A stretch of 64,000 nucleotides of DNA from Paramecium sonneborni (taxonomy: Eukaryota > Ciliophora > Oligohymenophorea > Peniculida > Parameciidae): assembly GCA_905182985.1 (NCBI GenBank), contig CAJJDN010000145.1, positions 45,394 through 109,393 of the forward strand. Direction: 5' to 3'. The position numbers and the translations under genes were made by a program. A model generated the notes under the pieces. It did no database searches. It was not told the DNA's origin and saw nothing but the letters and a program-made list of their open reading frames with translations. Below are positions 1 through 13,956 of the stretch, piece by piece; within the stretch, counting starts at the first letter, position 1, and every line of letters starts with the position of its first letter.

Positions 1-1500
1 TAATTATTTAAATAATTTATATAATCTAAAAAATACAAACAACTTAATTAGGAACTATCTCTATGTTATTTATAATATACCTTCAACAGTTTCTATATTC
101 TTTTGAACATTTTAAGATTCCTCTATATTGCTTCCAATTTCAGTTCTACTTTGATACCTAAAAATCAGTTAGTATCTTCAATAACATTAAATACTTAAAG
201 TATCTAATTTTGGGTATTATATTTTATTAATTTTATGTTGTATTTTTATGAGATTTTCTTTAGAGTTTATTTGTTGATTTAAAATTCTTTCTTATGAAAA
301 TATTTACTAGCATTGTTCTCACCGATCAATATAATAATTTCACTTTATTACTACATACTATAGTTATATACCATAAGAATAAGATTTAATTTTACTATTA
401 GGTTATGATCTTTTAATAGGGAACAATTTAAACTTAGAGGAGAATAATTAATTTAAATAAACTTGACTTTAGTTTTATAGAATTAGGGGATTAGAGCTAT
501 TATTGTTCATAATGCGGAAAAGAATCAGGTTTCTTTTTATCCAAACTTAATATTCGAAATAAAAGCTATAAAGATAATACTAATATTGGATCGTTATAGA
601 AATTCTAAATATATCAAAATATTTAAGAAACTTGTTTATTGTTTAATTTTCATAATCATACATAAGATAGTTTAAAATATTAGGTATAGATAAAGATCGA
701 GAAAGAAGAAGTCTTTTAAAACAAGAATAGATAATCCGAGGATGACTTTTCTTAAAGTATTAGATTTTGCATAAAATTAATTTCATATAAGTTCAAAATA
801 GAAAACTGTAACAAAATTTTGATTTTTTCTTTAAATTCAAACACATTGAATAAATTTAGTAATAATAGAAATTATAGATACCCTAAATAAATTTCATGTT
901 TATATTTTAAAGCTTAAAATCTTACTAAAAAAACTATTTTATATCTTCATGTCAATTGTGAAAACTTATTGTTTTCCTATAATTTAGTAGATTATTTAAG
1001 ACATAATATAAAATGAATTTAAAATATTAGGGATCGTCGAATGAGGAAAATATATTAAAAGATGCTGAATATATATATAAATAGGTTGCATTTGATTCCA
1101 TTGAAGAGAAAATATGATAGTAATGAGTAGATCAATAGGAACAGGAGTTGCATGTTATTTGGCTCTTTTTTTAACTTATCTTTTAGTGTTAATCTCCTTT
1201 TGTTATTATAAGAGATTGTGAATGAGAAATATCTTTGGTTAAGAAAAAGGTCAAGGAGCACATGGTCTACAGGATATATAGTTTCACTTGAATAAGGAAA
1301 GAAATTTTATGGTATTTATTTTTTTAATAATATTTAGAATTAGGTAACAGGGCATATTTATTAAGAAAATCACCTGAAATGAAATATACTAAATTTTAAT
1401 TTGAGAATAATTTAACTTTACCAAGGTTAAATCTTATGAAATCGTTAAATTAACTTAAAAAATAAAAAAATAATTATTTGAATAAGTGTTATTTTAATTT
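1..1500. other. No gene recognised (AT-rich DNA)
   Basis: Very AT-rich DNA with no frame that stays open with protein-like composition in the ciliate code on either strand. No RNA gene, telomeric repeat or tandem array was seen. It may be an intergenic region or fully decayed sequence. Confidence 0.5.
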
Positions 1501-3290
1501 ATGATTTGTATTTAGTAATTATAAAGCCAAATTTTTCAACCAGCAGGACTCAAAGGATAGTATTACGAATAAGTAAAAATTATTACTTAGGGGTATTTAG
1601 AGACAATAAAAAAAATTGGAATGGGTCAAAAATAATGAATGGGGATATAAAGATAAAAATTAGTATTAGAATGATGCTATTAATTTGCCTGGAAATAAAT
1701 ATAGATTTTCAAATTAGAAGATGATGAAATTTAAAGAGTGGGGAAGATATAAAATGAAATTACCATAGATCCACCAATTATTAATGACAGTTTATAGCGG
1801 AAGCACTAATTTTACATGTATACTGTCCAAAATAAGAAATAGAAATGATTATTTCTGTTGAAACATCAAGAATTAACTATAAAATATGGGTAGACAGAAA
1901 GAATATGATTGTTTTAGTTGAAACTGAAGTCACAGGAAAGGATTAAGAATAGGAAAATTCAAGATATGGAGTAGTATGTGGACAAGAACTTGATTCTGTA
2001 GAAATTTTCAATTCTTTTGTATAAATTATTAAGAAGCAAAGTATATTTTATTATATATTTAGATGAATTTGAAGATATTGATTGGGTTAAATCAAATTAT
2101 ATCACTCATATAATAGAATTAATTGTAAAATAAAGGAAAGAATATTATATAAAATAAAGTATTTTTGGATTAACTGCAATATTAACGAGCAAATATAATA
2201 TTTACTAAAAAGATAAATCATCAAAATGATCCATGTAATAAATTATTACAGATATTACCAGAATTATCAAATGAAGATGTAGAGAATAAATTAATCAAAT
2301 AATAAGAATAATCTAAAGGAACCATTAACTAAATAATTTGGATAGGTATTTTTATAATGTAACAATAATAATAAAAGGAGTAAAGCTTTTGAAAGATCAT
2401 CACCATTTAATAATGAAAATATTATGAATGTTTATCATCCAGAGAGTTAGCATAAGAATGATTTGGATGAGTTCATGCTAAAAAAATAATATGCAAAGAG
2501 AAAATGGATCAATCATTAGAAGACACTGACTAATTTATTCATTCATATTTACCACAATAACTATCCCAAATATTGTTTCACAAGCTATTATATAAGATTA
2601 ACTTCTAACTGAAAATGTTAGGTTATTATAACAATTACATGAATAACAATCTATTTTGAATTTTTAAAGTTTAAAGTTACTGAATCCTTCGTGTGAACCA
2701 TGAAGACAAAAAGATTAAAAAACAAATAAAACTATTTAAGTTATTAAATTTACTAGAAATGCAAAGGAAAATGCATAACCTCTTCAAGAAATTAAAGTTG
2801 ATGTCAAAAATACATATATAAAGGAAATAACATCTTTATTAAGTGTAGAAGGTGATAAATTATTATTTTAACAATGAATATACTCAGATGAAATGAAAAC
2901 TTAGATAAAGTGTAAAAAAGTCTTTCTAAAATTATTGGAGAAAAAGGTATGTATTTATATTTAAGTCAAGGTTTCAGATTTAGATTAATAAATTTCTGAA
3001 TAGAAGAAAACTACTCTTCAATCCTTTGAATATTTAACTTAGATTTTTACAATCACATCCCATTTAAATAGTATGGTAATAGGGAATACGATGGCAATTG
3101 ATTAAATAATGGAATACTCATCATCTGATTAAAGACAATTGATTTTAGACTCATATATTGTAAGTATCCAAATAAATACAGATGAGATATGGTATATTTG
3201 GAATTAAGAGAAGAGATTAATTTAAATAAGCAGTAAAAAATATATTTAAAAAACTTTTTAAAGGGCAATTATGGTTTGCTACTTATGAGT
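1501..3290 (+). pseudogene. Decayed multi-exon gene, product unknown
   Basis: A possible start is at 1501. Coding-like blocks follow, rich in Asp, Glu and Gly, joined by convincing micro-introns: 1818-1842 (25 nt), 2041-2062 (22 nt) and perhaps 2159-2189 (31 nt). Removing the first two restores one frame containing VVCGQELDSVEIF and NEFEDIDWVKSN. After about 2340 the frame changes repeatedly (blocks near 2390-2480, 2500-2640 and 2950-3285), and no set of standard introns repairs it. TGA stops interrupt each block. This pattern suggests a gene, or two adjacent genes, that has lost function. I do not recognise the family. A misassembled but living gene is the alternative; transcript data would separate the two. 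Confidence 0.45.
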
Positions 3291-3349
3291 TGGAATAAAA
3301 ACATAAATAATTGTAATAGACAGTGACCTATTTGTAGATGATCATGAAT

Positions 3350-4080
3350 TTAATAATTATGTGGAAATACTAAATGAAGAGGCAAAGTTAGAAGCTCCCA
3401 TTTCTTAGCACTAAGTAGAATTTGCATTGACTGTTTAGCTAATCCAGCATTTGGTCTAGGAATACATTTACTTGTAGCATATATAACACAATTAAAATTA
3501 AAATAAGTCGAACACCCATTTTGAGTTATGCCATCTTTAAGAGTTACTTTATGAGCATTTTCACATTTAATATCTATTGAGCATAATATAATTATAGTTA
3601 AAAAGGAATTGACTATGACTATTATAAGAACTTGGAGCATTAGCACAATTTATAGTGCAGCATTTGGCATTATGCCAGAAGCAATTTCTTCCATTTACAT
3701 TAGTTTTACAAGTTACTTCCAAATTAATTGCTTCACAAGTTGTATTTATTCTACATCCACCACCATTTTGAGTGACACAATTTCCTTATGGTAAATAGGC
3801 TTCACATTAATCATTTATAACAGTAGTATTTGGAGCATTAAGACATTTTCTATCAGTACATTTTGAAGAAGCACCAACTTAAGCGGTACAAGTTTTGATA
3901 AAGATAGTACATTAATCATGTCCAACATATGAGGAACCAGCATTATCAAAAATCTTGTCTTTACAATTTGCACAATCCCAATGACAAAGACCTCCGCTTA
4001 ATATCTTATTATAAGCTTCTTTAATTGTTGCAGCACCAATAATAATAGAAAGTTTCTACAAACTTGATTCAAAAATGTGA
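3350..4080 (-). pseudogene. Paramecium surface antigen fragment
   Basis: Read on the minus strand, about 170 residues show the regular cysteine spacing of Paramecium surface (immobilisation) antigens. Examples are CHWDCANC, then KCLNAPNTT, GNCVTQNGGGC, TTCEAINLEVTC and CANAPSSYNSH. The NAP(S/T) plus spaced-cysteine pattern is typical of that family. The block has no start codon or signal peptide at its upstream end (about 4080). Near 3610 the frame is lost, and antigen-like sequence (DGITQNGC) resumes in another frame. It is therefore a truncated, frameshifted remnant. It lies on the same strand as, and downstream of, the intact cysteine-rich gene at 5822-10096, so the locus may have held more than one surface-protein gene. 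Confidence 0.7.
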
Positions 4081-4167
4081 AATAAAATTCTATATATAAT
4101 AAATTAATTAAATAATTATTTATATTCTTATTTTAATCAACATACTTTTTTTTCGAATAAGACCCAA

Positions 4168-4735
4168 TGAAATTTTTAGATAGAGATGTAAGTGAAGAAA
4201 AATTGTACAACGAAGATATTGCTTCTATATAAAATAATTTATCTTGAATAGCAACATGGACCTAATTTATGGCTTACAAATATATACTGAATTAATTAAT
4301 TAGAAATAATTATAAGATAAAGATAAGTTTTTTTTTTACTATTGCATCAAATATTAATTGTGCCAGAGTTATGGAGAATGAATTATTAATACATTATTCT
4401 TTAAAAATGAAAACTTCGGTCTCATGGTTTTAAAGCGAATATTCAGTTGCATTTGTTAATCCGATGTCAGAGGAGATTTAGCTATGCTCAAATAATAGTA
4501 TGTAAGACTAATTTAAATAAAATTGTCTCTCACAGAAAAATTATGCTATTAATTTATTTGTGGTACAACTAATAAGCCAAAAATTCATCTCAGGAATTAG
4601 CAAGCCGCATTACTAAATTATTGCTGAAACATATTTCAATCTAAATTAAATATTGACTTAACCATTAAATAGGGAACAAATATTTTTTCGAATGCTCATT
4701 ATATAGAGAATAATTAAAAGTTAATAACATTGAAC
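4168..4735 (+). other. Weak ORF with one in-frame TGA
   Basis: A frame starting with an ATG near 4169 (MKFLDRDVSEEK) runs to about 4730 with a single internal TGA near 4243. The first 26 residues look protein-like. The rest is mostly Ile, Asn, Gln, Lys and Phe, as expected of translated AT-rich DNA. Because only TGA stops translation here, open frames of 100 or more codons arise by chance. This could be a relic or chance. Confidence 0.15.
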
Positions 4736-5821
4736 ATTTTTTCATAAACTCTAAGAAAATGATTCTTGAATACTCTAATTAATGAATATACAAAAAATAA
4801 ATGTCTCTTTTGATATTTAATGTAATGGATTTTAATATTATTTATAAAAAGTTTAAAAAAAAACAGATTTAACGTCTAAAATTGGTAAAACTTTAATTGC
4901 AAATGCTTGATTGCCCAAAGGAGAGAGTAATTGTATAAAATAAATATTAGTTGAAAACGTAATTGCATATAACTTTATTTTTTATTTTTTTTGTTGAACA
5001 TAAATAGAAACATCTTCCCTTGACATAAAAGTCTTCATTAAATTTAAAAACTTTAAAAATTAATTTATCCCTTTTTTGATGAATTTATACCTTATTTAGC
5101 AATGTTGCAGATTCAATTTTTCAAAATTCATTTGATTTCTGTTCATATTTATCCTCCTTAAATTATAGGTCCAAAAATCTAGCCTGCAATAATTAATGAT
5201 GTTATATTTCTTTCATTATCTTTTTATGTTCGAAATTGTTAGGTTTGGTGTCAATCACCACATAACATCAACAGCCATTGATAATTCTATTTCTCCATAC
5301 TGAAATGCTCATATGATTAAATTCTTATTAACTTACTTTAAGATCTTTATCATCACCAGAATCTGTAGCAAACTTTTTAAAAAGAAATAAACTGTCATTC
5401 TATAATTTGATAAATTCACTCCATCTTTCTCAATTGCGTTCTTCATAATTTAGTATTAATAAATGTATGTAAATAAAATTACAAGCCTAATTTTATAAGT
5501 TTGAAGAAAATCAAGAAATCTATTATTTTTCTATTCTTTTCCAATCTTTATGAAAATTGTACAAACTTTGGATTTAATATTTTTTATCTCACAAACATAA
5601 TATTTTGAATACGACAAACTGTATCATCCTTTTTTTTTGTTTAAAAATGCTATATATGATTAATTATATTATTATGTATATAAATTAGTAAGAAAAACTT
5701 GTATACACTTAAAGGATTTGTTTGTCTATTTTAACTAAGATGATGGGAAGTAGGTTTTCATTAAAATTAATTGAAAAAGATTCTATTTTATAAATAAAAT
5801 AAATTATTGATATTAAATTTT
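4736..5821. other. Intergenic, possible small relic near 5.2-5.6 kb
   Basis: Mostly AT-rich and without clear genes. On the minus strand between about 5640 and 5230 there are short protein-like pieces (KDGVNLSNYRMT, DSGDDKDLK) around a plausible 29-nt intron, but no complete gene could be built from them. Nothing else was seen. Confidence 0.3.
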
Positions 5822-8800
5822 TCAAAAGAAATTCAATATGGCAATGGTGATAATATTAATAAAGAATGCTTGGAGACATTGTTAACATTGAACTCCTAGT
5901 TTATCATCTTTAACCCATCTGTAGGTGTGATCAGATTAAACATAACATATAGAATTATCAAACCTATAGTAAGTGTCTACAAAAGGTTCACATTTTTGAT
6001 TTTTCCATACGCACAATAAAATCTATGGATCTACTAGATTGACAACAACATTTGTGCAATCTTCTTGCTAAAGATAATCTTAGCATTAAAAAGGAACACA
6101 TGATGAAAAGTAGTAACTCCATTAACAAGCAGGAGTCAATTATTGACAAATTGAGATATTCATAACTTTATCACAAGAAGAAATGACTTCACAATTATCT
6201 GTTGATGTATTCCAATAACAAAAACCATCTGATCCTAAGATTCCAAATTTGCAATTTTGATTTGAATATTATCCACATGAGTTTAAACTTGATGCTGGTT
6301 AGCATTATGAATTGCTTACAGATTAACATTATAAAGATTATGCAATACAATCTAAAGAAGTTGTTCCATTTAAATCAGAACACTTTGTAAAAGTAATACA
6401 TGATCCATTTTTCCACATACACTCATTCTATTAAGAACAATGAACTGAATCAAAAATTTCTGTGCATTCTGATTTAACACATTTATTATTCTAAATGAGT
6501 TTGCATACAGGTTTAGCTAATGTACATTCTACATCATTCAATAATGTACATGAACATGTATGTTTTGGTTTAATTTAGTTTAAAGAACATGAGACACAAT
6601 TAGAAGCAGAAGAACAAGATTTACCATTCCAAATGCATAGTTAAATATTCGCTTTATTAATGTTCTAAAAAACATAGGTACATGTATCTTTGGTTGTATA
6701 GGAAGAGCAAAATATTTATAAGCAGGTTTTTGTTTATGAATTCCATTAGCATATTTTATCAAATAAGGAGCACTCACTAAAATTATCTAATTGACTGCAG
6801 TTGTTTAGCACTTGGCATTATTAATTTTTGTAGGTACAATAACCTTCTTATCCAACACTATTCGCACATAATTATAAAGACTTCATACTAGAACATGTTT
6901 AAAGATGGCTTCTGTTTTAACATATCCCATTTAAAGAAACAGGACAAAGTTTAGTTTATGCTAGACATTCTAGAGAATTTTTTCCACGTAAAGTTGTGCA
7001 AAAGTCAACTATCTATAGAGACGGAATATTGTTACACTATCCATTTTGATAATCATAAATACTATACTACCAATAGCATTAAATATTTTAGATACAATTA
7101 AACTGACTTTTTCCATAACAATTAAAATCTTAGCAAAAGCCATTTTCCCAATAACATTCAGTTAAATTGCATTCCTACTCAGTTAATAATTGAGAACACA
7201 AACATTGATTTTATGGTTAAAGTTGTTATTGAATAGGTAAATTACATGGTATACAAATTCCATCATTTTAGTTTGAACTCCATCTCGCAGTGAAAGCTGA
7301 ATTAGTATAACATGTTTATTCAGAAAAAACTGTATTTGTAGATTAACAAGAACCGTTTATCCATGCACATGGTTGTATATAATTCTATTTTTATAGATCA
7401 ATTGTATAAGTGCATGATTCTTTAGAAATATATAAGTTGCAAGTTTTGAAGTTACATCCAAGCTCCCATATACAAATTGGATTGCTAACACATTATATTT
7501 GAGAGCTATAATAATTACATAAATTTCGTTATTAGCAACCTTCATAAGGATTCCATTAGCAACTTTTGATTTAATAACATTCTTAAATTGTCAAATTTAA
7601 ACAAATTTTTGGATTTGGTAAAGGAGGTACTTCACACTTTTAAGTATTAGAATTATAATAAGGGCAATATAGCGATTAAGCTTAGCATTCTTATGAATTT
7701 GTGGCTATCAGATTAGTACATGATGAAAACGATTAACAAGTTCCAGTCCACATACATTATGAGTTTTGAATACATAATGATTAAATTAAATTAGTACATG
7801 GTAATTGTTAACATTAATTATTTTAAGCGTTCCATGTGCATTATAGACTTTATAAACAATTTATTTAAGATATTATTTAAGAACAAGAACACTGATATGG
7901 ATTTACAGAATTTGGAGTTTAACAACTTAAACAAGAATTTAATGTATAACTCCATTAGGCAGTCAATCTAGTATTAATTGAACAAGTTGAAGCACTTAAT
8001 TATGTCATAAAATTAGTTGTTTAAGCACAAACTCCAGAGATAGAATTCCAATAGCATGGAATTGGAGTATAAGAATTGATGGATGAATAATAATATTAGC
8101 ATGTAGCTTGAGTGTTGAAGCTTGAACATCCTATAGATTGACAATTAGTAGTCCAAGTGCATTACTTAGAAAAATATTGGCAATCTTATTATTATGTTAT
8201 TTATTAACATTTACTTAATACTTAACAAGAATTATTCTGCCAAAAGCATAAACCATTATTCCCTAAAGAATTAGCACATGAACTTTGATTTTAATAATTT
8301 GAGCAAGGTTTTAATGATTTTTTGTCCTGACAAGTAATTCCATTACTTGCTGGACAGTTGACACTTAATAAAATACATTCTTGTTAAGATGTTCCAAAAA
8401 GCTCATTACAAATTTTAAATGGTTGACATTAACCTGAAATCCAAGCACATTATGGATTACTTGCACAATTAATTTGTTAATTAATATTCTAGCATGACTA
8501 ATAAGTACAAGAAGAATACAACCATATACAAGATGAAGTCATTTCGCAAACTTATTAATTATACAATTAAAAACACGAGCATTACTTTGGAAGTTGTAAA
8601 TAAAGGGATATTAGTTAATTAGTTTATGAACAAGATACACAACTTGATCCAGTCCATTTATAAGTATCGAGAGTATTTGATATACATTATTCAGAATCTA
8701 AATTATTAGAATCTATTAAATTTTCACATCTCCCATTATTCCAAATACATGGTTAAACTTCATCAGAGTACAAATCTGGAATAGTATATTTACATAAGTT

Positions 8801-10096
8801 TTCTAATTAAATTTACTAACAACTAAATGATTCACATTTATTATTCTTCCAGTTGCACGATAATGAAAATCTTTAACATTATCGTTGTTCAGTGATGTGA
8901 ATACATTTCTTTACTAGTTTACATTGGCCTTAATTCCAATAACAATATCCGTATTAAGATTAACAACTTTGTTGTTATTAGTATAATGCACAAGTATTTT
9001 CACTTAAAGGATAACATTAGTTTTCATAAAAGAAAGGGCAGGAAAGTGTTAGAGTGAGACATTACTATGTCTCATATGAATAAATATCATTACATCCATT
9101 ATAATTAGAATAACAAAAATTTAATTACCACAAGCAATTACTATTTTAAATGCAAGTTAATTAATCACTTATCTAATTACAACTTAATTGTATACAGTAG
9201 CTATTCTACCAAAGACAATAAGTTGACTATTCACATTATTCAATTTGGAAATTAGAACATGGACAACTATTTTTTGGATTATAAATTGAAATTATATTAT
9301 TGATTTTAAAATTGCAAGGAATACATATTCCTCTGTTATCTATGCTATTTCGATCTTGAATCCAATAGTATGTCTATAAGGTTTTTAAGGAACAGTTTTC
9401 AGCTGATAATTAAGAGACTTTTTAGATTGGTTAACAGTAACCATATTCAAAAATGCAAGGCATTATAGTATACATATTTTAGACTCCAAGTACATATGTA
9501 CAACTCGCTTAATTTAAATTGTAGCATGATTGTTGTACACATGAATTGAAAGGACCATCCCAAAAGCAGGCGTTCGAAAAGGATAAACATTGATTCATTG
9601 ATAATTAGTTACAGTTTGAAACTGTTTAACAAGTGTTATTTTGCTGATTCCATATACATGGTGTACCTCCATAACCTATTGTTTAGAGAGCACATTCATC
9701 TTAGTTTAATGAATAGCAATAAGGCAATTCATCTAACGACTAACAGCTTGAGGTGCTGTTGTTAAGACTATAACATTAAATATTTTAATTAGTGCAAGAT
9801 AAGTTTTGGGGGTTTAAATTAGAGCACTCCTAAAATTATTAACACTAAGTTCCATCCCAATAGCATTCAACATAATTTTTTAAACAGTTAGACTATGTAT
9901 TCAAATTTTTGCATGGTACAGGTTCACATATTTTTTTGCTTGAATTCCATTAGCATTATTCAGTATTGTAATTACTTCCACATGAATATTCATGAAATTA
10001 TGAACATTCACATTAATTAGTGATTTAAATAGTCAATTAGGCTAGGCTTATTACTCCTAAGGAAATTAAGATTAATATGATAATATTTTGTTTCAT
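5822..10096 (-). CDS. Large GPI-type cysteine-rich surface protein
   Basis: A single open frame of 1425 codons with no introns needed. It begins with a signal peptide (MKQNIIILILISLGVISLAQ) and ends in a hydrophobic tail (AFFINIITIAILNFF) just before TGA, as in proteins that receive a GPI anchor. The body is a long chain of cysteine-rich modules with the recurring form C, 2-4 residues, Trp, 3-8 residues, C (for example ECMWKNGSC and ECYWDGTQC), separated by further paired cysteines and many potential Asn-linked glycosylation sites. In ciliates this architecture belongs to cell-surface coat proteins such as the immobilisation antigens of Paramecium. The exact family differs from the classic antigen fragment downstream at 3350-4080. 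Start chosen because the signal peptide follows directly. The gene looks intact. Extracellular location is inferred; function beyond the surface coat is unknown. Confidence 0.85.
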
Positions 10097-12480
10097 TATT
10101 ATTGAATTAGATCATATAATATAGGTTGACTTATAAAGCAAATTTTATTACATTTACAATCTATAATATATTAAATCATGATCATATAAAACTTCAAATA
10201 TCTAACTCAAATGAAAAAAATACAAGAATAGACTTAGCAATATATTTTCATATCATTATTGATGATAGCAAAGTTAATTCTTTATATGACTTGCTATTCT
10301 GCCAAAATTTATTATTCTGTAAAATTTATTAATTATAAAAAATAACATTTTCTCTATATTTCTTATAATCGATCAACATTCACTCTTTACCTTTGAATAG
10401 TTATAAACAGTTGAGTCTTAGTATTTTGTCCAAAAATCCATTTGGCTAATAAGTAATATATGTAAATTATAAGATCTTAGAAATTCACTAAATAATTTTT
10501 TTTCTATATAATAAAACAAACAATAATTATAATTGATAATATAATATTTGTAAATTCCTTAGATTTAATTATCAATACATGAATATGGTAAACTTGTTTC
10601 ATATTCAACACAACTTAATGATTGAATTAATAGATAAAATAATAATAAATTTTTTCAAGTACTATTAATTTTCAAAATAGTTTCTATATATAAGTTTATT
10701 GTCCACTTTTTGTTATTCTATGAAAAAACAAAGTCTATATCATTTAGCAAATACCCAATTCTTTGCAAAAGAGAATATCAAATTTGATACATAACTGATT
10801 ATACTTATAATCAAAAATAAATTCATGCAAATTTTGCAATAAGATTTATAATCTAAAAAAAAATGCAGAAATAGAAAAGTTTATAATTTTTCAAAATAGA
10901 TATAAAGACGTGTTTTAAATTTTTCAAGTTTTTATTGTTTATCTCTTAAGATAATATTATTTATAAAAGAAAATAAAATTCAAAATTCTTAGGTTAGATG
11001 AAAGAATTTGATTAAAATAATATATTGGAAATCTTAATTAACCACAAAATATTTTTGTATGTATTTGTATTCTGAAACACTAATTAAAACCATTAGTTCA
11101 TTGTAAAAACCTTAATTATGCTGAATTTTAAGAATACAAACTATCATTGAATTATTTAAGAGTAATATATTTCCCTAAAAATTCATTATATTTTGCAACA
11201 AGTGGCAAAATAAAAATGCAGATTAATAAAGATTCTTTATGAGAGATCTGTAGAATATAATTCCTACTAATTGATAAATTTGGAGATTAGATATTATCAT
11301 AAATCCATAATAAAAGATAAATTATCAAATAAATAAATTAATGTAGCATCTTAGAAAGAATCTAATAAATTATTAATGAAACCAGTTGATTCTCTGAATA
11401 AAAATATTTAAAGTTTATTTATATAATCATTAACAATACATGATTAAAAAATACTATTTATATAATATATAATTTTAATATTATATATATTTCAGAATTT
11501 GAATATTTATAGATTGATCATAATTTTAGAGATGGTTATTCGATTAAGATTTTCAAAATTATTCAAAGATCATTGTAATTTTGAGCTTTTTTTCTTTCGA
11601 GAAAATTTTTCAAAGAGAAAATAAATTAATAGATTTACGAAATCATTAAATTTTAATAAATCATTAATTTTTAATAATAATTTTTCAGGCTAAAAAACAA
11701 TAAATCAATTTTTATTCTCTTAGAAATTAAGAGGCCACAAAATTATCATAATTGCTGTGAAAAATTCTTAATAACCATTCATAAATTTTCTTCAGATTGA
11801 ACTCTCCTTAATATAAGAAAAAATTATTTATTTATATATACTGAATTATAGAGAATAACTAAATATATTGTTTTTCTTTTTTATTAATATCCAATATTTC
11901 TAACAGTCTATTAATTCCAGATATTAAACTCCTTTTTTTAAATAAAACAGTATATTCTGTAATATAAAAAATGGATTTTTGTATAAATTTATAAATTGCT
12001 TCAAGTTTAAATAAAGAAATGGTTAAAAAATTATGAAATGATTTTGGATAATGAAATCTGCAATCTAATTAAAAGGTAATTAAATTATTATAATTATATT
12101 AAGTGATAAAATTAATATAGTACAAAGATATTGTTTTGCTGACAAAGATAGGCAAGGAAACTAGCGACTGGTTTAATTTAGTAATAAGTAAACAATATGT
12201 AAAATTAATGGTTGTTGAATAATTTATTTTTTAATCAATAATTTTAGAATCTATTTTAAATTGTAATAAATTAAATTTTAACTGAATTTATTTTTTTAAT
12301 TTCTAGAATTCTTAAATAAATATTTAGAATTCTTGAACATCAAGGAGTTATCCAAATAAAGATTTAATTTATGAGATAATTTCTAATTTTAGAATTAATT
12401 CCTTGGTTTAAGCAATATTTTAAAAAGAAGAAAAAATAAAAATTTATTTTAATTTTACTTTAATTTTCTATAGGATTAAT
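10097..12480. other. Gene-poor AT-rich stretch
   Basis: Upstream flank of the minus-strand surface-protein gene. No frame on either strand keeps protein-like composition, and no tandem repeats or RNA genes were noticed. It may contain the promoter of the 5822-10096 gene, but no motif can be named. Confidence 0.45.
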
Positions 12481-13460
12481 TTAAATTAATTAAAGGTCAA
12501 GGTGATTAGGTAATCATCAACAATTATTATGATAAATTTCAACTTGATTCTACTCATATATAAATTATTGATACATTATAGAAAACTAATGGAGATCATG
12601 ATGTAGTATTTGAATACTTAAATGATGAGATTAAAAAATATATAAATAATAATAGTTTTAATATATTTATGGCATTTTATATCTAGACATACTCTGTAAA
12701 AAAATAATATTTTATCAAATATATTTAAATTAATTGGGTTTAAAATTGAAGAGCAATTAAAAATTTTTTCTCTAAAACATAATAGTTTTAACAAAATTTT
12801 GTTGAGCTTTTTGCAACTTCAATTGTACCTTAATCATTCATGAAGAATTTTTACTTTAACAATAAAAATGAAGATATCAATTATATTCAATTAAAGATTG
12901 AAAATATTCAAAATTTTAAAATAATCATCTTAAAATTCATTTTAATTCTTAGGTATTAGGAGTTCTTAAATTTATTTTTTAAGACTAAATCAAGTAAAGG
13001 TTATTCTTAAAAAAAAAATTGGCCAACTTTATCGTTTGATCTAAGTCCAAGAAATTCACGAATCTACTTTCATCATAAAGTAAATATGTATTGATTCATA
13101 TGAATATTAAAAAATATTAATAATTATATATTTTATTTTTAATTAGAGCTTAAAGATAATATTTTCATTGAATTATTATTTAAAAAAGAAAAAATATCTT
13201 GAAGTCTATTTAAAATGAAAAATTTTTCATGCTCATAAATTTATTGGAACCAATATTATTAAAGTAATAATTCTACAATTAAAATGAATCAAAGAAATAA
13301 TCGAATATATAGTTTTATTATTCTTTACAAAATACTTTTAGTTCAAGATTAAGATGGAATCACTTCTGTTATTATACCTTAAAAATTTAAGAAATTTTTA
13401 GTTGATCATCCTCTATTTAAAATAAACAAAGCTAGACAAAAAAGATGATTTAACAAAAAA
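12481..13460 (+). pseudogene. Gene relics, product unknown
   Basis: Three short plus-strand blocks stand out from the surrounding AT-rich DNA by their amino-acid balance. They are about 12492-12665 (includes TNGDHDVVFEYLND), about 12803-13096 (includes NWPTLSFDLSPRNSRIYFHH) and about 13340-13446 (includes DQDGITSVIIPQ and FLVDHPLFK). They lie in different frames with TGA stops between them and no convincing start. They may be pieces of one dead gene. The family is not recognised. Confidence 0.25.
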
Positions 13461-13956
13461 TTATAATAACATTTTAAGAAAACTAATTCAGAAAATTAGA
13501 AAGATAATGTAATTTGTTTTTAATTGTCTTTCAAATAATTTTATAAAAGCTTATCAATTAAATATAAGAGTCTTAGTGAAAAACTTTTTCCAATTATATT
13601 AGATTTTCTTATTAATTTGTTAATTGAAAAAATGATATTATAAATAAAGTATAATTAACAAAATAAAGATTTAAGGTATTTTTGAAAAAAAACATATAAT
13701 AGTTTAAATTTTAGCAAACTAATAGTAATTTTAAACGAATAATAGGGCTACTTTTTAAAAAAATTAAAAATAATCGGAAAGTTTTTAAGTTTTTGAAGTA
13801 AGACTATAAAAATTATTTGAATTCCTTAGAATAAAAATAGAAATAGAAAATGTCATTGTTTTCAAATTTTATTCATAAATTTTTAACAAATAAAAATATA
13901 TTGATTTTGTAATTTAATTGATAAAAATAAATGATAGAATTTAAATAAATAAAATA

